Source: Microbacterium sp. RURRCA19A
GTDB taxonomy: Bacteria > Actinomycetota > Actinomycetes > Actinomycetales > Microbacteriaceae
DNA: 64,000 nucleotides
Direction of reading: 5' to 3'
NCBI RefSeq assembly: GCF_900156455.1
Contig: NZ_FTNQ01000006.1
Span: 1 to 64,000, forward strand
Shown here: in pieces, positions 32,333 to 40,554 of the stretch
How positions within the stretch are numbered: the first letter of the stretch is position 1
Layout of the letters: the number at the start of each line of letters is the position of its first letter
Made by a program: the position numbers and the translations under genes
Notes under the pieces: generated by a model
Told to the model about the DNA's origin: nothing
Database searches by the model: none
What the model saw: the letters and a program-made list of their open reading frames with translations, nothing else

Positions 32333-33019
32333 ATGGAGAAGCAGAAGCACCGGGTCGTCCGGCGCCGGATTTTCGCCGTCGCCGCGGGAGGCGCGGCTCT
32401 CGGGGTCGGCGTGGCCGCCACCCTCGCGGCCTGGACGGACACCGAGTGGGTGTTCGGCGGGGACGGCACGGGGGGACCGGGTGTCGGGACCTCCACCTTC
32501 GCGATCGAGCAGAACACGGACCCGGGCTTCGACGAGGCCGCCTGGACCGATGAGCCGGACAACCCCGGCGGCGAGATGGTCTTCTCCGCCGCAGGGCTTC
32601 TCGGCACCGAGCTGACGCCGGGTGACAGCGTCTACGCCGCGGTGGCGCTGCGCACCAAAGCCGCGTCGATCGCGGGCGACGTCGAGCTCCAGCCCGCCGT
32701 CACGGCGGCGGGGATCGCCACCGTTGACGACGGCGACCGGCTGTTCGACGCCCTGGATGTGCGCGTCGCCACCGCGACCGCGGCCTTCACCTGCGACGCC
32801 TCGGCCTTCACCGGCGGTGCGACCATCATCGCCGACGGTCCGCTGTCCGGCACCGGCGGGTCCGTCACGCAGTCGCTCGCGGCGGCGGCCGGCTCGGTGC
32901 AGTACTACTGCTTCGAGGTCACGCTCCCCGACCCGATCCCGCTGGCTCCCGGATTCGACGCCGCGGACTACATGGGCCGGACCATCGCCCCGGCCTGGGA
33001 GTTCGTGGCCACCTCGTGA
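32333..33019 (+). CDS. SipW-type signal peptide surface protein
   Basis: A 228-residue exported protein. The N-terminus (KHRVVRRRIFAVAAGGAALG then TLAAWTDTEW) is a SipW-dependent-type signal, as in camelysin/TasA-like fibre proteins. The mature part is acidic, Ala/Thr-rich and beta, with two Cys. GGGGG 7 bases before ATG 32333 supports that start; an in-frame ATG 12 bases earlier is possible. The stop overlaps the signal peptidase gene, so processing enzyme and substrate are co-translated. A fibre or matrix role is inferred from the signal class. Confidence 0.7.
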   Translation: MEKQKHRVVRRRIFAVAAGGAALGVGVAATLAAWTDTEWVFGGDGTGGPGVGTSTFAIEQNTDPGFDEAAWTDEPDNPGGEMVFSAAGLLGTELTPGDSVYAAVALRTKAASIAGDVELQPAVTAAGIATVDDGDRLFDALDVRVATATAAFTCDASAFTGGATIIADGPLSGTGGSVTQSLAAAAGSVQYYCFEVTLPDPIPLAPGFDAADYMGRTIAPAWEFVATS

Positions 33020-33651
33020 ACGATCTGGTCACGGCATCCCGGCCGATCGCCGCACACGCCTCCGGCGCCCGGCACAGGTCATCCTCTCGAGCGTCCGCCG
33101 TCGGAACGGTCGCACCGATCGAGCGGGTGCGGGATGCCGTGACCATCTTCGTCGGATGCCTCGGCATCCTCACCGTCGCCTGGTTGGCGGCGAGCGCCGT
33201 GTGGGGGCTGGGGATCATCGTCTTCGTGACCGGGTCGATGTCCCCCACGCTCCCCACGGGGGCCGCCGCCATCACCCGCACGGTCGACGCCGTCGATCTC
33301 GCCGTCGGCGACGTCGTGACCGTGCGACGGCCCGGCAACGGGGCCCAGGTGACCCATCGCATCATCGACATCGCGCCCGTCGCGGGGGACCCGCAGGCCC
33401 GCAGCCTCACCCTCCGCGGCGACGCGAACGACTCCGCCGACCTCCGGCCGTACGTCGTCACCAGCGCCCCTCGGGTCCTCGTCGGCGCACCCGGCGCGGG
33501 GTCGATCGTCACCGCCGCCAAGACGCCGGTGGCCATGCTCGGCGGGTCCGTGCTCGTCGCCGCCGTGATCGCGTGGGCCCTGTGGCCCGCATCGGTCCGG
33601 ACGCGCGCCGACGACGCGGACCCGCAACCCTCTTCGCTTCCTTCCCGCTGA
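33016..33651 (+). CDS. Signal peptidase I, SipW/ER type
   Basis: A 211-residue membrane protease. A first membrane helix (VTIFVGCLGILTVAWLAASA) leads to VTGSMSPTLPTGA, with catalytic Ser 74 before Met. QVTHRIIDIA carries a His where bacterial enzymes have Lys, the mark of the SipW/ER type. SLTLRGDANDS is the conserved GD-N box. A C-terminal helix (MLGGSVLVAAVIAWALWPAS) follows. It should cleave the SipW-type signals of the neighbouring proteins. The GTG start overlaps the upstream stop (GTGA). Confidence 0.85.
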   Translation: MNDLVTASRPIAAHASGARHRSSSRASAVGTVAPIERVRDAVTIFVGCLGILTVAWLAASAVWGLGIIVFVTGSMSPTLPTGAAAITRTVDAVDLAVGDVVTVRRPGNGAQVTHRIIDIAPVAGDPQARSLTLRGDANDSADLRPYVVTSAPRVLVGAPGAGSIVTAAKTPVAMLGGSVLVAAVIAWALWPASVRTRADDADPQPSSLPSR

Positions 33652-33664
33652 TCCCAGGAGACCC

Positions 33665-34393
33665 ATGTCCCTCTCTCCCCGCGCCGGTCGTCGGCGCGTC
33701 AGCGCGGTCCTCGCCGCCGCCGCCTCCCTCGCGCTCGTCGGCGCGGGAGGCCTGTTCGTCGCCGATGCCGCCCGTGCGGCGTTCATCGACGTCCCGCCCA
33801 CCGGGGCGCCGGGACGGCTGGTGCTCTCCTCCGACCCGTACCCCGCGGAGTTCCTCGATCTCAGCCCCGGCGACCCCGCTTTCTGGCAGATCCGCGCCCG
33901 TCTGGAGGACGCCACCCGGGCCACCCTCGCGCTCGAGCTGCGGAAGAGCGGTCCGCTCGCCGAGGCCCCTCGCGGCTTGAATGTGCAGGTGGACGTGTGC
34001 GATTCGCCCTGGGCGGGGGTGCCCGAGCAGCCCACCTGCGCCTCCGGGAGTCGTGCGGTGACCCTGGCCACACCGGCCGAGGACTACACGTCGTCGTCTC
34101 CGTCGTTCGAGTTGCGTCCCTTGACGCCGTCGGCGCCGCAATACCTGCTCGTGACGCTCTCCGTGGAGGATTCCGCCGCAGCACAGGGGGACACCGCCCT
34201 CATGGGGCTGCGCGGTCGGATGGGGATCGGTCTGACGGCCACATCGATCGACGACGTGGCCGTGCGACCGCCGGGCCGCCTGCCGGCCACCGGGTTCGAC
34301 CCCATGGCTCTGATCGGCGTGGGCGCGCTGGCCGCGGGCCTGCTCGGGCTCGGGGCGTCGCTGCGGATCGCGCGGAACGGAGGACGACGGTGA
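33665..34393 (+). CDS. LPXTG-anchored surface protein
   Basis: A 242-residue protein with a signal peptide (RRRVSAVLAAAASLALVGAG) and a C-terminal sorting signal. The latter is LPATG, then a hydrophobic helix (LIGVGALAAGLLGLGASL) and RIARNGGRR. A sortase should link it to peptidoglycan; none is in the window. The mature part is a beta domain with three Cys (VDVCDSPW, QPTCASG). It sits between the signal peptidase and the choice-of-anchor G gene and overlaps the latter by GTGA. A role as cell-wall base for surface filaments is possible. Confidence 0.8.
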   Translation: MSLSPRAGRRRVSAVLAAAASLALVGAGGLFVADAARAAFIDVPPTGAPGRLVLSSDPYPAEFLDLSPGDPAFWQIRARLEDATRATLALELRKSGPLAEAPRGLNVQVDVCDSPWAGVPEQPTCASGSRAVTLATPAEDYTSSSPSFELRPLTPSAPQYLLVTLSVEDSAAAQGDTALMGLRGRMGIGLTATSIDDVAVRPPGRLPATGFDPMALIGVGALAAGLLGLGASLRIARNGGRR

Positions 34394-36129
34394 AGACATG
34401 GATGCGCGCGGCACTGGCCGCGTCGATGGGCGCGGCCCTCGTGGTGCCGCTCGGCATCACTGCCACGACCGCCAGTTGGAACGACACCGAGTGGGTCCAT
34501 GAGGATGCGCTCGGGACGTCCACTCTCGACTGCGCGCAGAGCCCGGCGCTGGAGAGCCGCTCGCGCGGCACGTTCCTCGCCGGGGAGCTGCTCGGCGTCG
34601 ACCTCGACACCGTCGCCGCGCTCGAGGACATGCGCCTGACCGTGCAGGCGGACGGCACCGCCGTGCCCGACCCGTCGAACGCGATCGACCTCGGCTCGAC
34701 ACCGCCGACGTCCACGTATGCGAATCCTCTGGAGGTCACGGCCCTGGGCATCGTGGGCGTGGACCTGACCGGACTCGCCGTTCCGCTGCCCGGTGCAGCC
34801 CTCGGTGCGGCCAACCAGTGGGCGCAGGGATCGAGCGGCGGGCGCGCGGCCGGCGCGGCCGGGCTGATCAACGACTCCGGTGGCGTTCTCGTCTCGGACA
34901 CCACCCCGGACGACGATCTTCCGCGGCCGGCGACGATCGACCTCACCGCGTTGCTGCCCTCCGTCGTGGGGCTGGACACGGCGACGCTCGAGGTCGGTGC
35001 GGTCGCCGCGAGCTCTCAGCTCGACGGGTGCGCCGCCCTCCTGCAGCAGGTCTGGGGGGTCGCTCCGACGCAGCCGACGGTCGAGCGCGACTACGGCATC
35101 GCTTCGCTCGGGGTGGTGCTGGACGCCCCCGCGGTGGGGGCGCTGACGGGTGCCGTGACCACGACGGTCGGGCAGCTGGAGACCGCGGTCGCCGGACTCG
35201 TCGGGCAGAACGGTCTGATCGCGCAGAACCTGCGCACTGCCCTGGCCCTGCGGGTGCCCGGGATCGCCGCGGCGACCCTCGCGGGTACGGTCACGATCAC
35301 CGGACTCGACCTCGGGGCGACGGTCGCCCCTTTCCTGGGCCTCCAGCTGGAGGGCGACGGCTTCACGATCGATCTCGCGAGCGGGCGGATCCTGGTCGAC
35401 ATCGCACGACTCACCGGTCCGCTCAACGACGCGGCGCCGAACACGGAGCTCGTGCTGAACGCGGGGGTCGTGAACGCGATCGTCGCCGAGGCCGGGACGC
35501 TGCTGGACGACTGGGCCGAGGACGTCACCGATGCGCTCAGGACCGCGATCCGGAACGCACAGCTGAAGATCGCCCTGACCACCTCGGTCTCGGCCGCCGG
35601 GTACACGCTCGCCACGGTCCAGCTGGGTCTGGATGCCACGATCGGGGCCGTCGTCGACGGCACCGCCACGATCGGGGTGACGCTCTCGAACCAGCCGACG
35701 GGGCTGATCGTCGCCACCATCAACACGGCGCTGGCGGCCCTGGGACTGCCGACGCTCACCTCGATCCTGTCCACCCTCACCTCCTCCGGGTCCGCTCTGA
35801 CCACGAGCGTGGCGAACCTCCTCACGACGCAGCTCTTCGACCGCGTGACCACTCTCGGCGCCACCCTGTCGACGCTCTCCGCCCCGGTGGTGACCGTGCT
35901 CGCCACCGTGCTGAACGCGCTCCCGACGGTGGTGTCCCTGATGGTCAACGTCCAGCCGGACCAGCCCGGTGCGCCGCCCGGATCGACCTTCACGGCGGCG
36001 ACGTCGCGGTCGACGGCGGAGTACGCGGTCACCGCGCTGCGACTCGGACTCGCCGACTTCGCCGTCCCCGACGACGTGGCTCACGTCCTGTTCGGCACCG
36101 GATCCGCGGGTCCCGTGACCCTGCCCTGA
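34390..36129 (+). CDS. Choice-of-anchor G family surface protein
   Basis: A 579-residue exported protein. Its N-terminus (ALAASMGAALVVPLGITATT then ASWNDTEWVHEDALGTSTLD) shares the W-x-DTEWV sequence with the first protein of the locus. The remainder is Thr/Ala/Leu-rich with many short helical repeats (ALTGAVTTTVGQLETAVAGL, LAALGLPTLTSILSTL). This fits the choice-of-anchor G family, whose members use different C-terminal anchors; here no LPXTG is present. It is the last gene of a coupled four-gene operon and ends at a perfect hairpin. Confidence 0.7.
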   Translation: MKTWMRAALAASMGAALVVPLGITATTASWNDTEWVHEDALGTSTLDCAQSPALESRSRGTFLAGELLGVDLDTVAALEDMRLTVQADGTAVPDPSNAIDLGSTPPTSTYANPLEVTALGIVGVDLTGLAVPLPGAALGAANQWAQGSSGGRAAGAAGLINDSGGVLVSDTTPDDDLPRPATIDLTALLPSVVGLDTATLEVGAVAASSQLDGCAALLQQVWGVAPTQPTVERDYGIASLGVVLDAPAVGALTGAVTTTVGQLETAVAGLVGQNGLIAQNLRTALALRVPGIAAATLAGTVTITGLDLGATVAPFLGLQLEGDGFTIDLASGRILVDIARLTGPLNDAAPNTELVLNAGVVNAIVAEAGTLLDDWAEDVTDALRTAIRNAQLKIALTTSVSAAGYTLATVQLGLDATIGAVVDGTATIGVTLSNQPTGLIVATINTALAALGLPTLTSILSTLTSSGSALTTSVANLLTTQLFDRVTTLGATLSTLSAPVVTVLATVLNALPTVVSLMVNVQPDQPGAPPGSTFTAATSRSTAEYAVTALRLGLADFAVPDDVAHVLFGTGSAGPVTLP

Positions 36130-36135
36130 GCGGGT

Positions 36136-36161
36136 CGCGGCGGTGAGGGATCACCGCCGCG
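36136..36161. terminator. Bidirectional hairpin after the surface locus
   Basis: A perfect 11-bp stem (CGCGGCGGTGA with TCACCGCCGCG) with a GGGA loop lies between the convergent surface locus and the LysE gene. It has no clear T-run. Confidence 0.6.
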
Positions 36162-36162
36162 G

Positions 36163-36795
36163 CTAGCTCTTCGCTCCGGTCAGCGCCAGCGCCCCGCCGA
36201 GCCCGATCATCATGACCCCTCCGGCTCCCGCCAGCCCCGAGATCCGCCGCGGGGACCGCGCGAACCAAGCCCGGGCCGTCCCGGCCGCGAGCGCCCACGT
36301 GCTGTCGCAGACCAGCGCCATGGCCTGGAACAGCAGTCCCAGCGCCAGCAGCTGAGCCCAAACGGGCCCCGCCGCGGGTGAGACGAACTGCGGCAGTACG
36401 GCGACGAAGAAGGCGATCGTCTTGGGGTTCGTCACCCCGACGACCATCCCCTGGCGCAGCAGTGTCCAGGTCGACCGGGTCCCGACCGCGGCGAAGGCGG
36501 CGCCGTCCCGTCGGTGCCGGATCGCCTGGACACCGAGCCAGACGAGGTACACCGCACCGACGATCTTGATCACAGTGAAGGCCACGACGGACGACGCGAC
36601 GATCGCCCCCACGCCGAAGGCGACGGCGATCACGGCCGGGATCGTTCCGAGGGAGTTCCCGACGACGCTCAGCACGCCGGCGCGCCGACCGAGGGCGATC
36701 GACCGGCCGATGACGAACAGCACGCTCGGCCCCGGGATCACGATGATCACGGCGGAGGCGAGCACGAACGCCACCAGGTTCTCCCACGGAATCAT
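36163..36795 (-). CDS. LysE-family amino acid exporter
   Basis: A 210-residue membrane protein of the LysE/RhtB family. AFVLASAVIIVIPGPSVLFV holds the conserved PGP in TM1, followed by RRAGVLSVVGNSLG. About six helices follow, with WLGVQAIRHRRDG in the loop after TM3 and NPKTIAFFVAVLPQFV. It should export an amino acid or small metabolite. TACGGT ends 6 bases before the ATG, so it is probably leaderless. It stands alone, divergent from the amine oxidase gene. Confidence 0.9.
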   Translation of the reverse strand: MIPWENLVAFVLASAVIIVIPGPSVLFVIGRSIALGRRAGVLSVVGNSLGTIPAVIAVAFGVGAIVASSVVAFTVIKIVGAVYLVWLGVQAIRHRRDGAAFAAVGTRSTWTLLRQGMVVGVTNPKTIAFFVAVLPQFVSPAAGPVWAQLLALGLLFQAMALVCDSTWALAAGTARAWFARSPRRISGLAGAGGVMMIGLGGALALTGAKS

Positions 36796-36870
36796 GCGCT
36801 CACCGTATCCCCGCGGGCGTCGGCGTGACGACTACTCTCGTGACACGGTCGTCTACCCGAGGGAGCCGTC

Positions 36871-38196
36871 ATGCAGGAGCAGTTCGACACCGTCGTCGTC
36901 GGAGCCGGAATCGCGGGTCTGTCCGCGGCTCGGCTCCTCGCTCGCGAAGGCCGTCGCGTCGTCGTCCTGGAGGCGCGCGACCGCGTGGGCGGCCGCGTGC
37001 ACTCGCAGCGCGACGGGCACCACGTCACCGATCGCGGGGCGTCGTGGATCCACGGCATCGACGACAGTCCGGTCGAGGCCGCCGCCCGGAGCTTCGGGAT
37101 GCCGATGGCGGAGTTCACCGTCGGCGGCTACCAGCCCGACAGCCGCCCTCTGGCGTACTTCGGGCCGGATGCCGCGCGCCTCGCCCCCGACGAGGTGCGG
37201 GTGTTCGCCGATGACGTCCGCGCCCTGAACGCCGATCTGGTCGACGTCATCGCCCGGTCGGCTCCGGATGCCACGTACGCCGACGTCGTCGAGGAGGCGC
37301 TCGCCGCCCGCGACTGGGCGCCCGAGCGCGCGCAGCGCGTCCGCGAGTACAACGGCCGCCGTGCGGAGGAGCAGTACGGGGTCCACATGTCCGTCCTCGG
37401 GGCGCACGGCCTCGATGACGACACCGTCAACGGCGACGAGGTGGTTTTCCCCCGCGGATACGACGAACTCGCGACGAACCTCGCCGTCGGCCTCGACGTG
37501 CGGTTCGAGCACGTCGTGACCGCGATCGACTGGTCCGACGCCGGGGTGACCGTCACCACCGACCGCGGCACCTTCCGGGGCGCGACCGCCGTCGTCACGC
37601 TCCCCATCGGCGTCCTGCAGTCCGGTGATGTCGCGATCACGCCGCCGCTGCCGGACACCCATCAGCGGGTGCTCGAGGTGCTGGCATCCAACGCCTTCGA
37701 GAAGGTGGTGCTGCGCTTCCCCGAGCGGTTCTGGGATGCCGGGGTGTATGGCATCCGTCAGTTCGGCGCCGAGGGGGAGTGGTGGCACTCCTGGTACGAC
37801 CTGGGACGGATCCACGACGAGGCGGCGCTGCTGACGTTCGCCGCCGGTCCCGCCGCCGTCGCCACGCGGCACTGGAGCGACGAGGAGATCACGGCCTCGA
37901 CCATGGCGCAGTTGCGTCGCCTGTACGGCGAGGAGATCCCCGACCCCGACAGCGTGGTCGTCACGCGCTGGCAGGACGACCCGTTCTCGCGGGGGTCGTA
38001 CAGCTACATGAAGCCCGGCTCGGTCGGCCCCGACCACGACGAGCTCGCCGCGCCGATCGGGGGAGTGCTGCATCTCGCCGGAGAGGCCACGTGGGGCGAC
38101 GACCCCGCGACGGTGCCCGGTGCCCTGCTGTCGGGGCACCGCGCCGCCGAGAACGTGCTCGGCCGCGCGGTGCCGATCGAAGAGCTCTGGGCCTGA
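36871..38196 (+). CDS. FAD-dependent amine oxidase
   Basis: A 441-residue flavoprotein of the monoamine/polyamine oxidase family. TVVVGAGIAGLSAARLLARE is the dinucleotide-binding fold, followed by VVVLEARDRVGGRVHS. VVTLPIGVLQSGDVAITPPL and the C-terminal FAD loop HLAGEATWGDDPATVPGALL are family hallmarks. The substrate is not determinable; length and motifs resemble polyamine oxidases. GAGGGAG lies 6 bases before the ATG. It ends 1 base before the stop of the convergent sulfurtransferase gene. Confidence 0.85.
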   Translation: MQEQFDTVVVGAGIAGLSAARLLAREGRRVVVLEARDRVGGRVHSQRDGHHVTDRGASWIHGIDDSPVEAAARSFGMPMAEFTVGGYQPDSRPLAYFGPDAARLAPDEVRVFADDVRALNADLVDVIARSAPDATYADVVEEALAARDWAPERAQRVREYNGRRAEEQYGVHMSVLGAHGLDDDTVNGDEVVFPRGYDELATNLAVGLDVRFEHVVTAIDWSDAGVTVTTDRGTFRGATAVVTLPIGVLQSGDVAITPPLPDTHQRVLEVLASNAFEKVVLRFPERFWDAGVYGIRQFGAEGEWWHSWYDLGRIHDEAALLTFAAGPAAVATRHWSDEEITASTMAQLRRLYGEEIPDPDSVVVTRWQDDPFSRGSYSYMKPGSVGPDHDELAAPIGGVLHLAGEATWGDDPATVPGALLSGHRAAENVLGRAVPIEELWA

Positions 38197-38197
38197 C

Positions 38198-39058
38198 TCA
38201 GCGCGCCTCGGCGCCGGTCGCGACCGGCAGCTCCGGGTGGTTCGACCACTGGCTCCACGACCCGGGGAACACGCGCGGCGTGAACCCGGCGAGGGTCAGC
38301 GCGACCGCCTGGTGCGCCGCGGTGACGCCGGACCCGCAGTACACGCCGACCTCGACCTCGGGGGTCGCGCCGAGCGCCGCGAAGCGTTCCCGCAGCGCCT
38401 CCGGGTCGAGGAACCGCCCGTCGGCGCCGACATTCTCGGTGGTGGGGGCGCTCACGGCGCCGGGCACGTGCCCGGCGCGGGGGTCGATCGGCTCGACCTC
38501 GCCCCGGTATCGTTCGCCGGCGCGCGCGTCCAGCAGGAGCGCCCCGTCGGCGAAGGCGGCCACCTCGTCGAGCGGGAGCACGGGCAGCGCGCCGTAGGCC
38601 AGCGTCACCGACCCGGGCGCGGGGGGAGTGACATCCCCCGTCTCCACATCGAACCCGGCGTCGGTCCACGCGCGGAGCGACCCGTCGAGCAGACGCACGT
38701 CCGCGACGCCGGCGTACCGCAGCAGCCACCAGGCGCGCGCGCTCGAGAGGTTCTTGAGGTCGTCGTAGACCACCACGGTGTCGCCGTCGTCGATGCCCCA
38801 CCGTCGGGCCGCCTCCTGCAGCGCCTCGACGGGCGGGAGCGGATGCCGCCCGTCGGTGGGCTCCCCGTGCGCGGCGAGCTCGTGGTCGAGGTCGACGTAC
38901 TGCGCGCCGGGGATGTGCCCGGCGCGGTACTCGGGCCGCCCGTCGGGGCGGTCCAGGCGCCAGCGCACGTCGAGCACGCGGACCGGGCCGCCGTCGGAGA
39001 AACGCCCCGCGGCGAGGGCGTCGCGCAGTTCGGTCGCGGTGACGAGGGCGTCAGACAT
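38198..39058 (-). CDS. Sulfurtransferase (two-domain rhodanese)
   Basis: A 286-residue tandem rhodanese. The inactive N-terminal domain has RVLDVRWRLDRPDGRPEYRA and YVDLDHELAAHGEPTDGRHP. The catalytic C-terminal domain has LLLDARAGERYRGEVEPIDP and the active-site loop VYCGSGVTAAH, whose Cys carries the persulfide. It moves sulfane sulfur to thiophilic acceptors (thiosulfate or 3-mercaptopyruvate type; the CGSGVTA loop favours the latter). It overlaps the AhpD-like gene by 8 bases and shares its promoter with the LysR-controlled region. Confidence 0.9.
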   Translation of the reverse strand: MSDALVTATELRDALAAGRFSDGGPVRVLDVRWRLDRPDGRPEYRAGHIPGAQYVDLDHELAAHGEPTDGRHPLPPVEALQEAARRWGIDDGDTVVVYDDLKNLSSARAWWLLRYAGVADVRLLDGSLRAWTDAGFDVETGDVTPPAPGSVTLAYGALPVLPLDEVAAFADGALLLDARAGERYRGEVEPIDPRAGHVPGAVSAPTTENVGADGRFLDPEALRERFAALGATPEVEVGVYCGSGVTAAHQAVALTLAGFTPRVFPGSWSQWSNHPELPVATGAEAR

Positions 39059-39413
39059 GCGCGTGCACCGCCTCGGCGTCGTGGATGCCGGACAGCTTGA
39101 ATGCCAACCGACCGTGCGCGAACCCGCCGCCGGCGCGGATCGCGGTGGCGACCCATGCGGCCTCGGCGAGCTCGGCCTTGGAGGCGCCGGCGCGGACGGC
39201 CGCCTGCGAGTGCCCGTCGATGCAGTACGTGCACTGCGTGGTGATGCCGACGGCCAGGGCGATGAGCTCGCGGAACTTCAGGGGGATCTCGCGCCCTTCG
39301 GGCGCGAACACGCTGTCGTTGAACGCCGTGAACGCGGCGAGCACGTCCGGCGTCGTCTCCTTGTAGTCGCGCGTATAGGCGCGGTCTCCCTCGCGGTCGA
39401 AGAAGTCGCTCAT
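39051..39413 (-). CDS. Carboxymuconolactone decarboxylase / AhpD-like protein
   Basis: A 120-residue all-helical protein. KFRELIALAVGITTQCTYCI then DGHSQAAVRAGASKAELAEA carries the CxxC-x3-H motif of AhpD-like alkylhydroperoxidases, so a thiol redox role is likely rather than muconolactone decarboxylation. GAGGAGTGAGAG precedes the ATG. It heads a two-gene operon with the sulfurtransferase and is divergent from LysR, with a LysR-type palindrome in the gap. Confidence 0.8.
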   Translation of the reverse strand: MSDFFDREGDRAYTRDYKETTPDVLAAFTAFNDSVFAPEGREIPLKFRELIALAVGITTQCTYCIDGHSQAAVRAGASKAELAEAAWVATAIRAGGGFAHGRLAFKLSGIHDAEAVHAHV

Positions 39414-39508
39414 CTCTCACTCCTCGTGGCGGCGCCGATCGGATGGTGCACCGGTCCGAGCCTAGGAAGACCGCGCGCGGGCGAGCAATGCCGGGTCCGT
39501 GATGAGCA

Positions 39509-39528
39509 CCCATCGCCGTGCCCGATGG
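39509..39528. promoter_or_regulatory. LysR operator candidate 1
   Basis: CCCATCG-CCGTGC-CCGATGG lies between the divergent AhpD-like and lysR genes. The same half-sites with the same 6-base spacing recur ahead of the flavoprotein gene, at 40478. A T-N11-A-like dyad is the usual LysR target. Confidence 0.65.
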
Positions 39529-39593
39529 ATGCCATGTGAACCCGCGTGACCGTCGCCGAGCGGGCGGGGCGCGCGGCCGTCTATCGTCCAGGC

Positions 39594-40469
39594 ATGGCCG
39601 AGACGCTCGACATCATCCAACTGCGCACGTTCGTCGCGATCGACGAGTGCGGGGGATTCGGCCGTGCCGCGGTGGCCCTCCACATGTCGCAGCCCACGGT
39701 CAGCCAGCACGTGCGCTCCCTCGAGAAGCGGCTGCAGCAGCCGCTGGTCGAGCGGGACGGCCGGCGCGCCCGCTTCACGCTGGCGGGGGAGAAGCTCCTC
39801 GCCGAGGCCCGCCGCATCCTCGCCGTCCACGACGAAGCCCTCGCGCGTCTGGACGTCACGCGCGCTCGCACGATCGTCGTGGGGTCCACCGAGACGGCCG
39901 CCGAGCAGATCCTGCCGGAGCTCCTCGGGACCCTCCGGCGCGCGTTCCCCGACCGCCAGGTGCAGTTCCACATCGACCGCTCCACCAAGATGACGGAGGC
40001 CGTGACCAAGGGCACCATCGACCTCGCCGTCGTGCTCGACACCGGATCGACCGTCGCCGGCGTCGAGGTGGGCGAGCTGCCGCTCAACTGGTACGCGTCG
40101 CCGTCCTGGCAGCCGCCGGGGCACGGCGAGGCCGTGCCGCTCGTGGCGTACGTCGAGCCGTGCGGCATGCGACAGCGCGCACTCCAGGAGCTCGGCGACA
40201 TCGGTGCCCGCGTCGACATCGCGGCCGAGTCCGGCAGTCTCGAGGGCGTCATCGCCGCAGCCCGTGCCGGCCTGGGCGTCGCCGTCCTGCCCACCGCGGG
40301 TCGTGCGCCCGCCGGTCTCGTGGTGCGGCGCGACTTCCCCGACCTCGGCCGCATCTTCGTCCGGCTCATCACGCGGCGGGGCCTCGAACCCGACGTGGAG
40401 CAGGCGGCGCTGGCCTCCCTCGACGGGTTCTTCGCGGTCCGACGCCACATCCACGCCGTCTCGGCGTGA
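39594..40469 (+). CDS. LysR-family transcriptional regulator
   Basis: A 291-residue regulator. The N-terminal winged helix is IIQLRTFVAIDECGGFGRAA then VALHMSQPTVSQHVRSLEKR, and the linker helix follows. The C-terminal effector domain is of the periplasmic-binding-protein type (TIVVGSTETAAEQILPELLG, GTIDLAVVLDTGS). The inducer is unknown. TATCGT ends 6 bases before the ATG, so the gene is probably leaderless and its -10 box lies about 55 bases from the palindrome it is expected to bind. It sits between the two gene groups it probably controls. Confidence 0.9.
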   Translation: MAETLDIIQLRTFVAIDECGGFGRAAVALHMSQPTVSQHVRSLEKRLQQPLVERDGRRARFTLAGEKLLAEARRILAVHDEALARLDVTRARTIVVGSTETAAEQILPELLGTLRRAFPDRQVQFHIDRSTKMTEAVTKGTIDLAVVLDTGSTVAGVEVGELPLNWYASPSWQPPGHGEAVPLVAYVEPCGMRQRALQELGDIGARVDIAAESGSLEGVIAAARAGLGVAVLPTAGRAPAGLVVRRDFPDLGRIFVRLITRRGLEPDVEQAALASLDGFFAVRRHIHAVSA

Positions 40470-40477
40470 CGTCCGCG

Positions 40478-40497
40478 CCCATCGGAATGCCCGATGG
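40478..40497. promoter_or_regulatory. LysR operator candidate 2
   Basis: CCCATCG-GAATGC-CCGATGG lies about 60 bases before the flavoprotein gene, an almost exact copy of the site in front of lysR. TTGGAC follows about 20 bases later as a possible -35 box. Confidence 0.65.
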
Positions 40498-40554
40498 GTG
40501 CGGTTCGAGGATCGCTGTTGGACGCGCGCGGCCCCTCCCGCGGAGCATGGGGGC

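Noticed and set aside
34084..36084. Open frame of 666 codons opposite the choice-of-anchor G gene
   Set aside because: Antisense, low complexity; the plus strand has the signal peptide and operon overlaps.
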